DNA of 64,000 nucleotides from positions 2,046,001 through 2,110,000 of the forward strand of contig NZ_CP114413.1 in assembly GCF_027270315.1 (NCBI RefSeq), written 5' to 3'. Shown piece by piece: positions 43,905-51,736 of the stretch (positions are counted from its first letter, which is position 1; each line of letters starts with the position of its first letter). The position numbers and the translations under genes were made by a program. The DNA is from Streptomyces cinnabarinus. Its GTDB lineage: Bacteria; Actinomycetota; Actinomycetes; Streptomycetales; Streptomycetaceae. Below the pieces are notes generated by a model. That model was not told the origin of the DNA, did no database searches, and was given only the letters and a program-made list of their open reading frames with translations.

Positions 43905-45166
43905 CCCCGACAGCACGGCATGTGGTCTTCGTGACCTGGAAGGCCGGCAACGCCCCGGCGTTCGAGGCGGCCAAGCGGCTCGGTCACCATGTGACGCTCA
44001 TCCGCTCCCAGTTGATGGAGCAGTCCCAGAACATCGACTTCGACACCTCCCCCTACGGCCGGTTCGTCGACGAGGTCCACGTCCTGAAGGACGCCACCGA
44101 CCTGGACGCCCTGCGCTCATGTGTCCGAGCGGTGCACCGGGAGCGGCCGGTGGACGGGTTCGTCGCCACCGTGGACGCGCTGGTGGTTCCCGTCGCGCGG
44201 ATCGCCGAGGAGCTCGGGATCCCGTTCACCGACGCCGCCGCGGCCGTGACCGCCAAGCAGAAGGACCGCTGCCGGGACGTCCTCGCGGCGGCCGGCGTCG
44301 ACAGCACCCGGCACGCCGTCGTCGACGGATTCGAGGAGGCCGCCGCCTTCGCCGCCGCCACCGGCTACCCGGTCGTCGTCAAACCGGCCCGGGGCTCCGG
44401 CAGCGAGGGCGCCCATGTCATCGCCGACGAGCGGGAGTTGGCCGAGATCCTCGGCCGGGCCGACGCGGGCGTCTACGCGGCGGGCATCCTCGTCGAGGAG
44501 TATCTGAGCGGACGCTTCCTCTCCGCGGAGATCGGCCTCACCCACGGCCGGTTCCTGCGGCTGGCCGTCAGCGAGCGTTCCACCTGGCGCCGCCACGAGG
44601 CGCTGGAGACCGGCACCACGATCCCCGCCGGGATCAGCGCCGCCGACCACGACCGGGTGATGGAGTTCGCCGAGGCCGTCGTCGGCGCGCTCGGGCTGCG
44701 GCTCGGCATCTTCCACGTCGAGATCATGCTCGGCGCGGACGGCACGCCCCGGCTCATCGAGGTCAATCCGCGCCTGATGGGGTCCTGTCTGCCGAACCTG
44801 TTCCGACTGGCCGGCGGCGGGGACATCTTCGAACTCCTCGTCCGGATCCACCTCGGCGAGCGGATCGAGCGCGGCCCGAGCGCCTTCACCCACTACGCGA
44901 CCGTCCGCTGGTTCGGCGCCGCCGACACCGTGCCGAGGCCCCGCCGCGTACCGGACCTCGACTGGGCCGCCGCCGAGCACGGCGACACCCTGCACTCCTT
45001 CACCGTCCGCTTCCCCGACGGCGACACGCTCCTGCCCTGCCGGGGAAACCTCGGCAACTTCGGCGAGGTCCAGGTCGTGCACGCCGACCGCGCGACCTCG
45101 ATCCGGATCGCCGAGGACATCGTCGCGGGCATGGCCGACCGACTCGGTTTTGAGGTGACCAGGTAA
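43901..45166 (+). CDS. ATP-grasp ligase (carboxylate-amine type)
   Basis: A 421-residue ATP-grasp enzyme. Pre-ATP-grasp region: ARHVVFVTWKAGNAPAFEAAKRLG. Nucleotide site: GYPVVVKPARGSGSEGAHVI near 155-175 and ILVEEYLSGRFLSAEIG near 200. Metal and carboxylate site: HVEIMLGADGTPRLIEVNPRLMG near 275-297 with the Glu and Asn ligands. Enzymes of this group activate a carboxylate as acyl-phosphate and join it to an amine, often in peptide natural products. It overlaps the NRPS stop by four bases and is followed without gap by the next gene. Confidence 0.88.
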   Translation: MTPTARHVVFVTWKAGNAPAFEAAKRLGHHVTLIRSQLMEQSQNIDFDTSPYGRFVDEVHVLKDATDLDALRSCVRAVHRERPVDGFVATVDALVVPVARIAEELGIPFTDAAAAVTAKQKDRCRDVLAAAGVDSTRHAVVDGFEEAAAFAAATGYPVVVKPARGSGSEGAHVIADERELAEILGRADAGVYAAGILVEEYLSGRFLSAEIGLTHGRFLRLAVSERSTWRRHEALETGTTIPAGISAADHDRVMEFAEAVVGALGLRLGIFHVEIMLGADGTPRLIEVNPRLMGSCLPNLFRLAGGGDIFELLVRIHLGERIERGPSAFTHYATVRWFGAADTVPRPRRVPDLDWAAAEHGDTLHSFTVRFPDGDTLLPCRGNLGNFGEVQVVHADRATSIRIAEDIVAGMADRLGFEVTR

Positions 45167-46116
45167 TGGCCCCGACCGCCTTCTACGACCAGACCCGCAG
45201 GCAACTCGCCCGGCTGGGACTGCCCTTGGGCGACCTGGAGCGCATTCCGCGCTCCGACGGGACGTTCCCCGACGGGGGGCACTTCCGTATCGAGGTGCCC
45301 ACGGTGAACACCGTCCAGGCCGCCGAGACCCTGCTCGGGGAGAGCCGCCGCCGGGGCTTCACCATCAACCGGATCACCGAGACCCGCGGCATGTACCGGC
45401 ACACGGCCCGCGAGATCGCCACGTATGTCGCGCTCGGCAAGGAGTACGGCACCGAGATCCTGATGTCGGTCGGCCCGCGCGCCACGTACGACATCGGCGG
45501 CGGCGTGCAGACCCCCGAAGGTTCGCGCATCGGCTACCGGCTGCGCGGCCAGGACCAGGTCGTCCGGGCCGTGGAGGACGTCAAGCGCGGCATCGGCCTC
45601 GGCGTCCGCGGCTTCGTCGTCTACGACGAGGGGCTGCTGTGGGTGCTCGGGCGGCTGCGCAGCTCCGGTGAACTGCCCGCCGACATCCATCTGAAGGTCT
45701 CCGCGCACTGCGGCCAGGGCAACCCGGCCTCGGCGCAGATGCTGGAGATGCTCGGCGCGAACAGCTTCAATCCGGTGCGCGATCTGACGCTGCCGATGAT
45801 CGCGGCGCTGCGGCAGGCGGTCCGGATCCCCCTGGACTGCCATGTGGACAACCCCCGGATGTCCGGCGGGTTCATCCGCACCTACGAGGCACCCGACATC
45901 GTCCGAGCCGCCGCGCCGGTCCATCTCAAGACGGGCAACAGCGCCCTCGACGGCCACGGCGTCAGCCCCACCCCCGCCCAGCTCGACGACATCCTGCGGC
46001 AGGTCGAGATCGTCACCGAGTTCCTCGCCCGGCACTATCCGCAGGCCCGCCAGAGCGGCGCCCGCTCCGCCGACCTCGCGGGAGCCGTCTCCGGGCTCCC
46101 CGGGAAGGAGTCCTGA
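45166..46116 (+). CDS. TIM-barrel protein, U32-peptidase-like
   Basis: A 316-residue protein. The ATG shares one base with the stop of the ATP-grasp gene. The pattern is a TIM barrel: VPTVNTVQAAETLLGESRRRG, EYGTEILMSVGPRATYDIGG, GVRGFVVYDEGLLWVLGRLR, DIHLKVSAHCGQGNPASAQM, LEMLGANSFNPVRDLTLPMI, and DCHVDNP then HLKTGNSALDGHG. The alternating pattern with S-A-H/N and LGANSFNPVRDL is similar to the U32 'peptidase' family, many of which act in tRNA or ubiquinone chemistry rather than proteolysis. A Cys (SAHCG) and several His/Asp could bind metal. Function in the cluster is unknown. An epimerase or hydrolase role would also fit. Confidence 0.55.
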   Translation: MAPTAFYDQTRRQLARLGLPLGDLERIPRSDGTFPDGGHFRIEVPTVNTVQAAETLLGESRRRGFTINRITETRGMYRHTAREIATYVALGKEYGTEILMSVGPRATYDIGGGVQTPEGSRIGYRLRGQDQVVRAVEDVKRGIGLGVRGFVVYDEGLLWVLGRLRSSGELPADIHLKVSAHCGQGNPASAQMLEMLGANSFNPVRDLTLPMIAALRQAVRIPLDCHVDNPRMSGGFIRTYEAPDIVRAAAPVHLKTGNSALDGHGVSPTPAQLDDILRQVEIVTEFLARHYPQARQSGARSADLAGAVSGLPGKES

Positions 46117-46119
46117 CCC

Positions 46120-47958
46120 GTGTGCCGCATCTACGGCTGCTTCGGCGGCGAAAGAGGCGAGCGCGCCGAACCTGACGTACTGGACGCGGTTGCGGCGGCG
46201 ATGCTTCCGGGCGGGCCGGACGAACAGACCCGCCGCGACGGCGACGGCTGGACCCTCGGCACCAACCGGCTGGCCATCCAGGGCGTCGGCTCCGGCCACC
46301 AGCCTTTCGTGCGCGGGCAGTTGACCTGCGTCTTCAATGGCGAGATCTACAACCACCGGCAGCTGCGGACCGAACTCACCGCCCGGGGCCATGCCTTCGA
46401 CGACGGTCACTGCGACGGGGACGTGCTGCTGCCGCTGTACGAGCTGTACGGGGACGCGTTCACCGCACGCCTTGAGGGCATGTTCGCGATCGCGCTGGTC
46501 GACGAGCGCGCGGAGCCCACGCTGAAGCTCTTCACCGACCACGCGGGCATGAAGTCGCTCTACTACTACCTGTCCGCCGACGGCCGCCGGCTGCGCTTCG
46601 CCTCCGAACTCCAGGCCCTCAGCAGGTTCCCCGACTTCCCCGACGAGCTCGACCCGCTCGCCGTCGACCGCTACCTCGGCGGCAAGGCCGTCTGGGGACC
46701 CGGCACGGTCCACACCCGGGTCCACACCCTGGAACCCGGCTCCACCCTGCGCTTCGCGAACGGGCGGACGACCGTCACGCACACCCCGCTGGAGCCCGCC
46801 GATCCGCATTGGCCGGACGGCGAGCCGACCGTCGCCGCCGCGGCGGAGCTGCTGGACGAGCTGCTGCGCACCGAGGTGGGCCGGATGGTCGAAGCCGATG
46901 TGCCGGTCTGCGTCATCACCAGCGGCGGGCTCGATTCCAGCTACACCACGGCCCTCGCCGCCCATCTGGTGTCCGACGTGGCCTCGTTCAACATCGCCTA
47001 CCACGGCGACTGGCCGGCCGACGAACGGCACCACGCCGCGGCGGTGGCCCGGCACTGCGGCACCGCCCATCACCAGGTGCTCCTGGACCCGGCCGGATTC
47101 CCCGAACTGGTCGAGCGGTTCGTCCGCCATCTCGACCAGCCCAACAACGCCCCGCACAGCCTCAGTACGTTCGCCCTGTTCGAGGCCGTCCACCAGGCCG
47201 GTTTCAAGGTGGCCCTGACCGGCGACGGCGCCGACGAACTCTTCGCCGGGTACGCGCGGTTCGTCAAGGCCGACCGGGACGGCGCCGCCTCCTGGCACCG
47301 CACCTACCAGGGCACCATGGCCGCGGCCGACACGGCTGCCCTGGACCGGCTCTACACGCCCGACTACCTGGCCCATGTCAGGGCCACGGGCGGGTACTTC
47401 GGCGACCGCAGCGGCGATGAACTCGACCGCCGGGTGCGCTCGGGACGACGGGGCAAGCTGGAGACGCTGCTGCGCTACGACCAGTACGAGCGGTTCCCGT
47501 ACTACATCCTGCGCCGCGTCGACCACTTGAGCATGGCCCACTCGGTGGAGGCCCGGATCCCCTTCCTCCAGCCGTCCGTGATGCGCCTGGCCCACGCACT
47601 GCCCGCGCACGTCAAGGTGGCCGGCGACACCGTGAAGGCACCGGTGGCCGAGGCCGCCCGGCGCTGGGTGCCGCGCAGCGTCGTGGAGCGGCCCAAGCAG
47701 CCGTTCACCCTGCCCGTCACCGCGATGATCAAGCCGGGTGAGGCGCTGTACGACATGATCGGCGACCTGCTCCTTCGCCCCGGCGCACGCTGCCGCGACT
47801 ACGTCCGGCGGGACACCGTCCAGGACGTCTTCCGCACCCAGACCGAGAGCCCCGCGGCCCACGCCGCCGAGCTGCTCTGGTCCCTTCTGATGCTGGAGAC
47901 CTGGCTCTCCGCACGCAGTCTCACACCCGCCCCCGTCCCGGAAGGCATACTCCGATGA
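46120..47958 (+). CDS. AsnB-type glutamine-dependent amidotransferase
   Basis: A 612-residue asparagine-synthetase-like enzyme. Residues 1-210 are the Ntn glutaminase domain beginning M-C-R-I-Y-G-C, with Cys2 as the expected nucleophile, plus VFNGEIYNHRQLRTEL near 70. Residues 230-590 are the ATP-pyrophosphatase domain with ITSGGLDSSYTTALAAHL (SGGxDSS) near 265 and ALTGDGADELFAGYAR near 365. All residues needed for glutamine use are kept, unlike beta-lactam synthetases, which lose the Cys. It would amidate or ligate a carboxylate intermediate. GTG start, 3 bases after the U32-like stop. Overlaps the following gene by four bases. Confidence 0.9.
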   Translation: MCRIYGCFGGERGERAEPDVLDAVAAAMLPGGPDEQTRRDGDGWTLGTNRLAIQGVGSGHQPFVRGQLTCVFNGEIYNHRQLRTELTARGHAFDDGHCDGDVLLPLYELYGDAFTARLEGMFAIALVDERAEPTLKLFTDHAGMKSLYYYLSADGRRLRFASELQALSRFPDFPDELDPLAVDRYLGGKAVWGPGTVHTRVHTLEPGSTLRFANGRTTVTHTPLEPADPHWPDGEPTVAAAAELLDELLRTEVGRMVEADVPVCVITSGGLDSSYTTALAAHLVSDVASFNIAYHGDWPADERHHAAAVARHCGTAHHQVLLDPAGFPELVERFVRHLDQPNNAPHSLSTFALFEAVHQAGFKVALTGDGADELFAGYARFVKADRDGAASWHRTYQGTMAAADTAALDRLYTPDYLAHVRATGGYFGDRSGDELDRRVRSGRRGKLETLLRYDQYERFPYYILRRVDHLSMAHSVEARIPFLQPSVMRLAHALPAHVKVAGDTVKAPVAEAARRWVPRSVVERPKQPFTLPVTAMIKPGEALYDMIGDLLLRPGARCRDYVRRDTVQDVFRTQTESPAAHAAELLWSLLMLETWLSARSLTPAPVPEGILR

Positions 47959-48773
47959 CCACCTCACCCCGTGTGACGTCCGTGCTCGCCGGCGTCACCA
48001 AGGACGACATACGCCGCGATCCCTTCCCGCACATCGTCATCAGCGACGCCCTGCCGCAGGACCTCTACGACGCGCTGGCCGCCTCGATGCCGACCGCCGA
48101 GTACATCGGCGAGCGGATCGGCAAACCGATCACCTCGAACGAGCGCTACAACTACATGTCCGAGATGATCCTGGGCGATCCGGCGACGGCACAGGTGTGG
48201 AAGGACTTCGTCGACTACCACGCCTCGCCCGCCTTCTACGAGGAGTTCCTCGACCTGTTCCAGGAGGATCTGCTCGCCAACCTGCCCGACGCCGAGAAGC
48301 AGACGGGCCCGCTGCGGGAGCTGCGCGTGGGCCGCCGCAACCGGGACGGCTTCGAGACCCACGACATCCTGCTGGACTGCACCGCCGTCATCAACTCGGC
48401 CGTCACCGGCAAGCCGTCCAGCTACCGCGGACCGCACGTGGACAAGCCGTACAAGCTCTTCGGCGGACTGTTCTACATGCGGCGGCCCGAGGACGACGCG
48501 GTCGGCGGCGACCTGATCCTGTACAAGTACCGGCCCGGCGCGCACAAGTTCCACACCAGCGCATCCGAGTACGGCGACAACCGCTTCGACATCGATCCGA
48601 GCTATGTCGAGGAGGTCACCACCGTCCCGTACCGCAGCAACACGCTGGTGATGTACCCCATCAACCGCCTTGCCCTGCACGGGGTCTCGGTGCGGAGCCT
48701 GACCCGGCACCAGCGCCGCTTCGTCGCCCTCGTCGGCGATCTCCAGCACCCGCTCTTCGACCTCGCGCTCTGA
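47955..48773 (+). CDS. 2OG-Fe(II) oxygenase
   Basis: A 272-residue non-haem iron dioxygenase. The facial triad is visible: RGPHVDKPYKLFGGLFYMRR (H-x-D near 155) and a distal LALHGVSVR His near 238, with a 2-oxoglutarate-binding Arg in RHQRRFVALVGD near 250. It is of the PKHD or prolyl-hydroxylase-like type. In the cluster it would hydroxylate or desaturate an aliphatic carbon of a free or carrier-bound amino acid. Start ATG 47955 overlaps the preceding stop by four bases, and the aminotransferase begins 11 bp downstream. Confidence 0.8.
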   Translation: MTTSPRVTSVLAGVTKDDIRRDPFPHIVISDALPQDLYDALAASMPTAEYIGERIGKPITSNERYNYMSEMILGDPATAQVWKDFVDYHASPAFYEEFLDLFQEDLLANLPDAEKQTGPLRELRVGRRNRDGFETHDILLDCTAVINSAVTGKPSSYRGPHVDKPYKLFGGLFYMRRPEDDAVGGDLILYKYRPGAHKFHTSASEYGDNRFDIDPSYVEEVTTVPYRSNTLVMYPINRLALHGVSVRSLTRHQRRFVALVGDLQHPLFDLAL

Positions 48774-48783
48774 GAGGCACCCC

Positions 48784-49683
48784 GTGCTCCCCTTCGACCA
48801 GCGCACCGGGAAGATCTGGTACGACGGCGCCCTCGTGGACTGGGCCGACGCCAGACTCCATGTGCTCAGCCACGGACTGCACTACGCGTCCAGCATCTTC
48901 GAGGGCATCCGCGTCTACGGCGGCACACCGTTCCTGCTGAAGGAGCACATCGCCCGGCTGGGCTCCTCGGCACGCGTCCTCGACTTCGACCTCGAACACG
49001 GCGAGGAGGAACTGTACGAGGCGACCCTCGCGGTCGTCGCCGAGGCGGGCATCACCGAGGGCTACGTCCGGATGAACGCCTGGCGCGGCTCGGAGATCAT
49101 CCAGACCGCGGCGCTGAAGACCTCGATCCACACCTCGGTGGCCGCCTGGGAACTCCCGGAGGGCTACTACGCCGCAGCGGACGCCCTGGAGAAGGGCATC
49201 TCCCTGGTCACCGGCCGCTACCGGCGGCCCTCGCCCGAGTTCGCGCCGGTCAAGAGCAAGGCGGCCGGCAACTACATGATCGGCACGGTCAGCAAGAACG
49301 AGGCGCTGCGGGCCGGTTTCGACGACGCGCTGCTCCTGGACGACCGCGGCAACTTCGTCGAGGCGACCGGGGCGCACCTGTTCTTCACCAAGGACGGCGC
49401 GCTGCACACCCCGACGACCCGCTGCACCATCGAGGGCATCACCCGGGCGTGCGTGCTGGCGATCGCCGGGCGCGAGGGCATCGAGTGCACGGTCGGCGAT
49501 CTGCCGCCGGCGTTCGCGGGCGCGGCGGACGGCGCGTTCCTGTGCGGCACCGCCTGCGAGATTCTGCCGGTCGCCCGCATCGATGATCACTACTACGCCC
49601 TCGGCGGCAATGACGTACTGCGCAGGATCGTCACCGGATACCGGGAGCTGACCGAGGGACGCGCCGAGGCGCGCATCCGGTAA
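48784..49683 (+). CDS. Class IV branched-chain-type aminotransferase
   Basis: A 299-residue PLP enzyme with fold type IV. Seen: IWYDGALVDWADARLHVLSHGL and the FEGIRVYGGTPF motif near 40, the PLP Lys in KSKAAGNYM (near 160), EATGAHLFFTKDGALHTPT near 195, and a C-terminal CGTACEILPVARID segment. Closest type is IlvE, which moves amino groups between glutamate and branched-chain keto acids. In this context it may supply or modify an unusual aliphatic amino acid for the adenylation domain. GTG start with GAGAGGCACCCC upstream. Confidence 0.88.
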   Translation: MLPFDQRTGKIWYDGALVDWADARLHVLSHGLHYASSIFEGIRVYGGTPFLLKEHIARLGSSARVLDFDLEHGEEELYEATLAVVAEAGITEGYVRMNAWRGSEIIQTAALKTSIHTSVAAWELPEGYYAAADALEKGISLVTGRYRRPSPEFAPVKSKAAGNYMIGTVSKNEALRAGFDDALLLDDRGNFVEATGAHLFFTKDGALHTPTTRCTIEGITRACVLAIAGREGIECTVGDLPPAFAGAADGAFLCGTACEILPVARIDDHYYALGGNDVLRRIVTGYRELTEGRAEARIR

Positions 49684-49704
49684 CGACGAGCAGGGGCACG
49701 TGCA

Positions 49705-50655
49705 ATGGGAGCGGTAGAGGCTCTGGAGAAGCTGGTACCGGTGGTGCTGGCCTTCGGCTGCGGGGTCGTCCTCGCCCGGCGGAAGGTGGTGCCGGCCGAG
49801 AGCTCGAAGGTCTTCGCGGACTACGCCTTCCTCTTCGCCGTGCCCTGCTTCCTGTTCGGGAACATCTACCGCAGCGATCTGGGGGCGCTGTTCGACTGGC
49901 GGGCCATCACCGGCTACGCGACCGCGGCCGGCGCCGCCGCCGTGCTCACCGGAGTGGTGGCGCGGGCCACCGGCGTACGCGACCCGCGCGGGGTGGCGCT
50001 GCGCATCATGGCGGCCGTCCAGGTCAACACCGCCTATTTCGCGGTGCCGGTGTTCATCATGCTGTTCGGGAACGCGGCGCCGATCTTCCCGGTGCTGCTG
50101 TTCCAGGTCTGCGTGCTGTCCCTGGTGATCATCTCGATCATGGAGCTGGGGCGCCCGGACCGGGTCGGCAGCCCCGCGCGACGGCTCGGCTCGGCCGTCA
50201 CCGCCTCGCTGCTGACCCCGGTGGTCATCGCCTGCAACGCCGGCATCCTGCTCAACCTGGTGCCCGTGACGGTGCCCGGGGTGGTGCTCGACAGCTTCGC
50301 GTTCGTCGGCGACAGTGCCTCGCCGGTGGCGCTGTTCGCGCTCGGGCTGCACCTCGGCGGCAGCGGCCTGAACCTGCGCGGCACCACCCGGGAGGAGATG
50401 TGGATCATCGCCTTCAAGTGCGTCGCCCTGCCCCTGATCACCTACGGGGTCTGTCACCACCTCTTCGGCGTCGGCGGCGAGTGGCTCGGCTACCTCGTGC
50501 TGATCGCGGCCATGCCCGCGCCGCAGAACCTGTTCATCTTCGCCCAGCGCTACGACGTCGGGGTCGACATGTCCGCCGCCCTCGTCGTCAAGAGCTCGCT
50601 GGTCGCGCTGCTCCTGCTCCCGCTGTGGACGCAGTGGGCGGCGCAGACGTCCTGA
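49705..50655 (+). CDS. AEC-family transporter
   Basis: A 316-residue, approximately ten-helix membrane protein of the auxin-efflux-carrier superfamily. Visible: VVLARRKVVPAESSKVFADYAFLFAVPC at the start (RK-V, AEC family), the conserved Asn-rich VQVNTAYFAVPVFIMLFGNAA near 110, and AAMPAPQNLFIFAQRY near 270. Such carriers move organic anions or small metabolites. In the locus it may import a precursor or export a related product. It is 21 bp after the aminotransferase. Confidence 0.82.
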   Translation: MGAVEALEKLVPVVLAFGCGVVLARRKVVPAESSKVFADYAFLFAVPCFLFGNIYRSDLGALFDWRAITGYATAAGAAAVLTGVVARATGVRDPRGVALRIMAAVQVNTAYFAVPVFIMLFGNAAPIFPVLLFQVCVLSLVIISIMELGRPDRVGSPARRLGSAVTASLLTPVVIACNAGILLNLVPVTVPGVVLDSFAFVGDSASPVALFALGLHLGGSGLNLRGTTREEMWIIAFKCVALPLITYGVCHHLFGVGGEWLGYLVLIAAMPAPQNLFIFAQRYDVGVDMSAALVVKSSLVALLLLPLWTQWAAQTS

Positions 50656-50685
50656 GGCATCCGACCGATCACGAAAGGCAGTTCC

Positions 50686-51648
50686 GTGACCACCAGCGCA
50701 CAGCTCACCCGCATCACCGTCCGGCAGGTCGCCGGCCGCATCGGCGCCGAGATCTCCGGCGTCGACCTCCGCGAGGAGCTCGACGAGTCCACGGTGGCGG
50801 AGATCCGCCAGGCCGTGCTGACCCACCGCGTCGTGTTCTTCCGGGACCAGGACCTCACCCACGCCCAGCACATCGCCTTCGGCCGCCGCTTCGGCGCGCT
50901 GACCCGGCGCCCCGGCAAGAAGCACGGCGTGCACCCCGAGGGCCACCCGGAGATCCTCACGGTCGACCCCAGGCGGGACACCGAGCGGTACGGCGCCGAC
51001 TTCGAGGAGCACTACCGCCGCAAGTGGCTCTCCCCGCTCGCGGGCTGGCACAGCGATCTCAGCCAGGCGGTCAACCCGCCCAGCCTGTCGATCCTGCGCG
51101 CCGAGCGGACCCCGGAGTTCGGCGGCGACACCCAGTGGACCAACACCGTCGCCGCCTACGAGGGCCTGTCGGCGCCGCTGCGGGAGTTCGTGGACGGGCT
51201 GACGGCGGAGCACGCCTTCTTCACCGCCGTCCATCTGCGCCACTCCGACGAGCGGGACCGCGAGATCCTCAAGATCTACTGCGAGGACCCGCAGGTCGCC
51301 GTCCACCCGGTGGTGCGCGTCCACCCCGAGACCGGCGAGAAGGCGCTCTTCGTCAGCCCCGGCTCGACCACCCGGATCACCGGGTTCACCGAGCTGGAGA
51401 GCCGGCATCTGCTGGAGCTGCTCTTCCAGCACCTGACCAGCGCCGAGTACACCGTCCGCTTCCGCTGGGAGCCCGGCTCCCTCGCCTTCTGGGACAACCG
51501 CAGCACCTGCCATCTCGCCCCCACCGACTTCGCGCACCTCGACGTCGACCGGGTGATGCACCGCGTCACCGTCCTCGGCGAGCCCGCGCAGGGGCCCGAC
51601 GGATTCGTCTCGCAGTCGGTGAGCGGGGAACCGATGCACGCCTGGTAG
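50686..51648 (+). CDS. TauD/TfdA-family 2OG-Fe(II) dioxygenase
   Basis: A 320-residue enzyme. The HxD motif is in GWHSDLSQ (near 120). The later part holds HPVVRVHPETGEKALFVSPGST, FWDNRSTCHLAPTDF with the distal His near 270, and a MHRVTVLGEP Arg segment near 290. It is of the TauD type, which uses 2-oxoglutarate to hydroxylate or epoxidise small acids. It is the second 2OG oxygenase in the locus and of a different subclass from the first, so each probably acts on a different step. GTG start with GAAAGGCAG upstream, 30 bp after the transporter. Confidence 0.88.
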   Translation: MTTSAQLTRITVRQVAGRIGAEISGVDLREELDESTVAEIRQAVLTHRVVFFRDQDLTHAQHIAFGRRFGALTRRPGKKHGVHPEGHPEILTVDPRRDTERYGADFEEHYRRKWLSPLAGWHSDLSQAVNPPSLSILRAERTPEFGGDTQWTNTVAAYEGLSAPLREFVDGLTAEHAFFTAVHLRHSDERDREILKIYCEDPQVAVHPVVRVHPETGEKALFVSPGSTTRITGFTELESRHLLELLFQHLTSAEYTVRFRWEPGSLAFWDNRSTCHLAPTDFAHLDVDRVMHRVTVLGEPAQGPDGFVSQSVSGEPMHAW

Positions 51649-51712
51649 CCGGGGAGCAGCGGCTGAACGCGCCCGGACGGCGGGGCCCGCCTACGCTGGA
51701 AGCGGACAATTC

Positions 51713-51731
51713 CCCCCTTCCGGAAAGGGGG
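51713..51731. promoter_or_regulatory. Small hairpin covering the flavoenzyme ribosome-binding site
   Basis: CCCCCTT (51713-51719) and AAGGGGG (51725-51731) pair around a 5-nt loop. The second arm contains the G-rich ribosome-binding site, six bases before the ATG at 51737. Confidence 0.5.
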
Positions 51732-51736
51732 CGGCC

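Noticed and set aside
46120..47958. Beta-lactam synthetase
   Set aside because: Cys2 and glutaminase motifs are intact, which beta-lactam synthetases lack. Asparagine-synthetase-type amidotransferase is the safer call.
44893..47967. Very long open frame on the minus strand opposite the biosynthetic genes (about 1,000 codons)
   Set aside because: It mirrors the ATP-grasp, U32-like and AsnB genes. Its translation is Gly/Arg/Asp-rich without any recognised motif, a common artefact of GC-rich DNA.
48661..51639. Long minus-strand open frame of almost 1,000 codons
   Set aside because: Shadow of the oxygenase, aminotransferase, AEC and TauD genes on the plus strand, with low-complexity translation.
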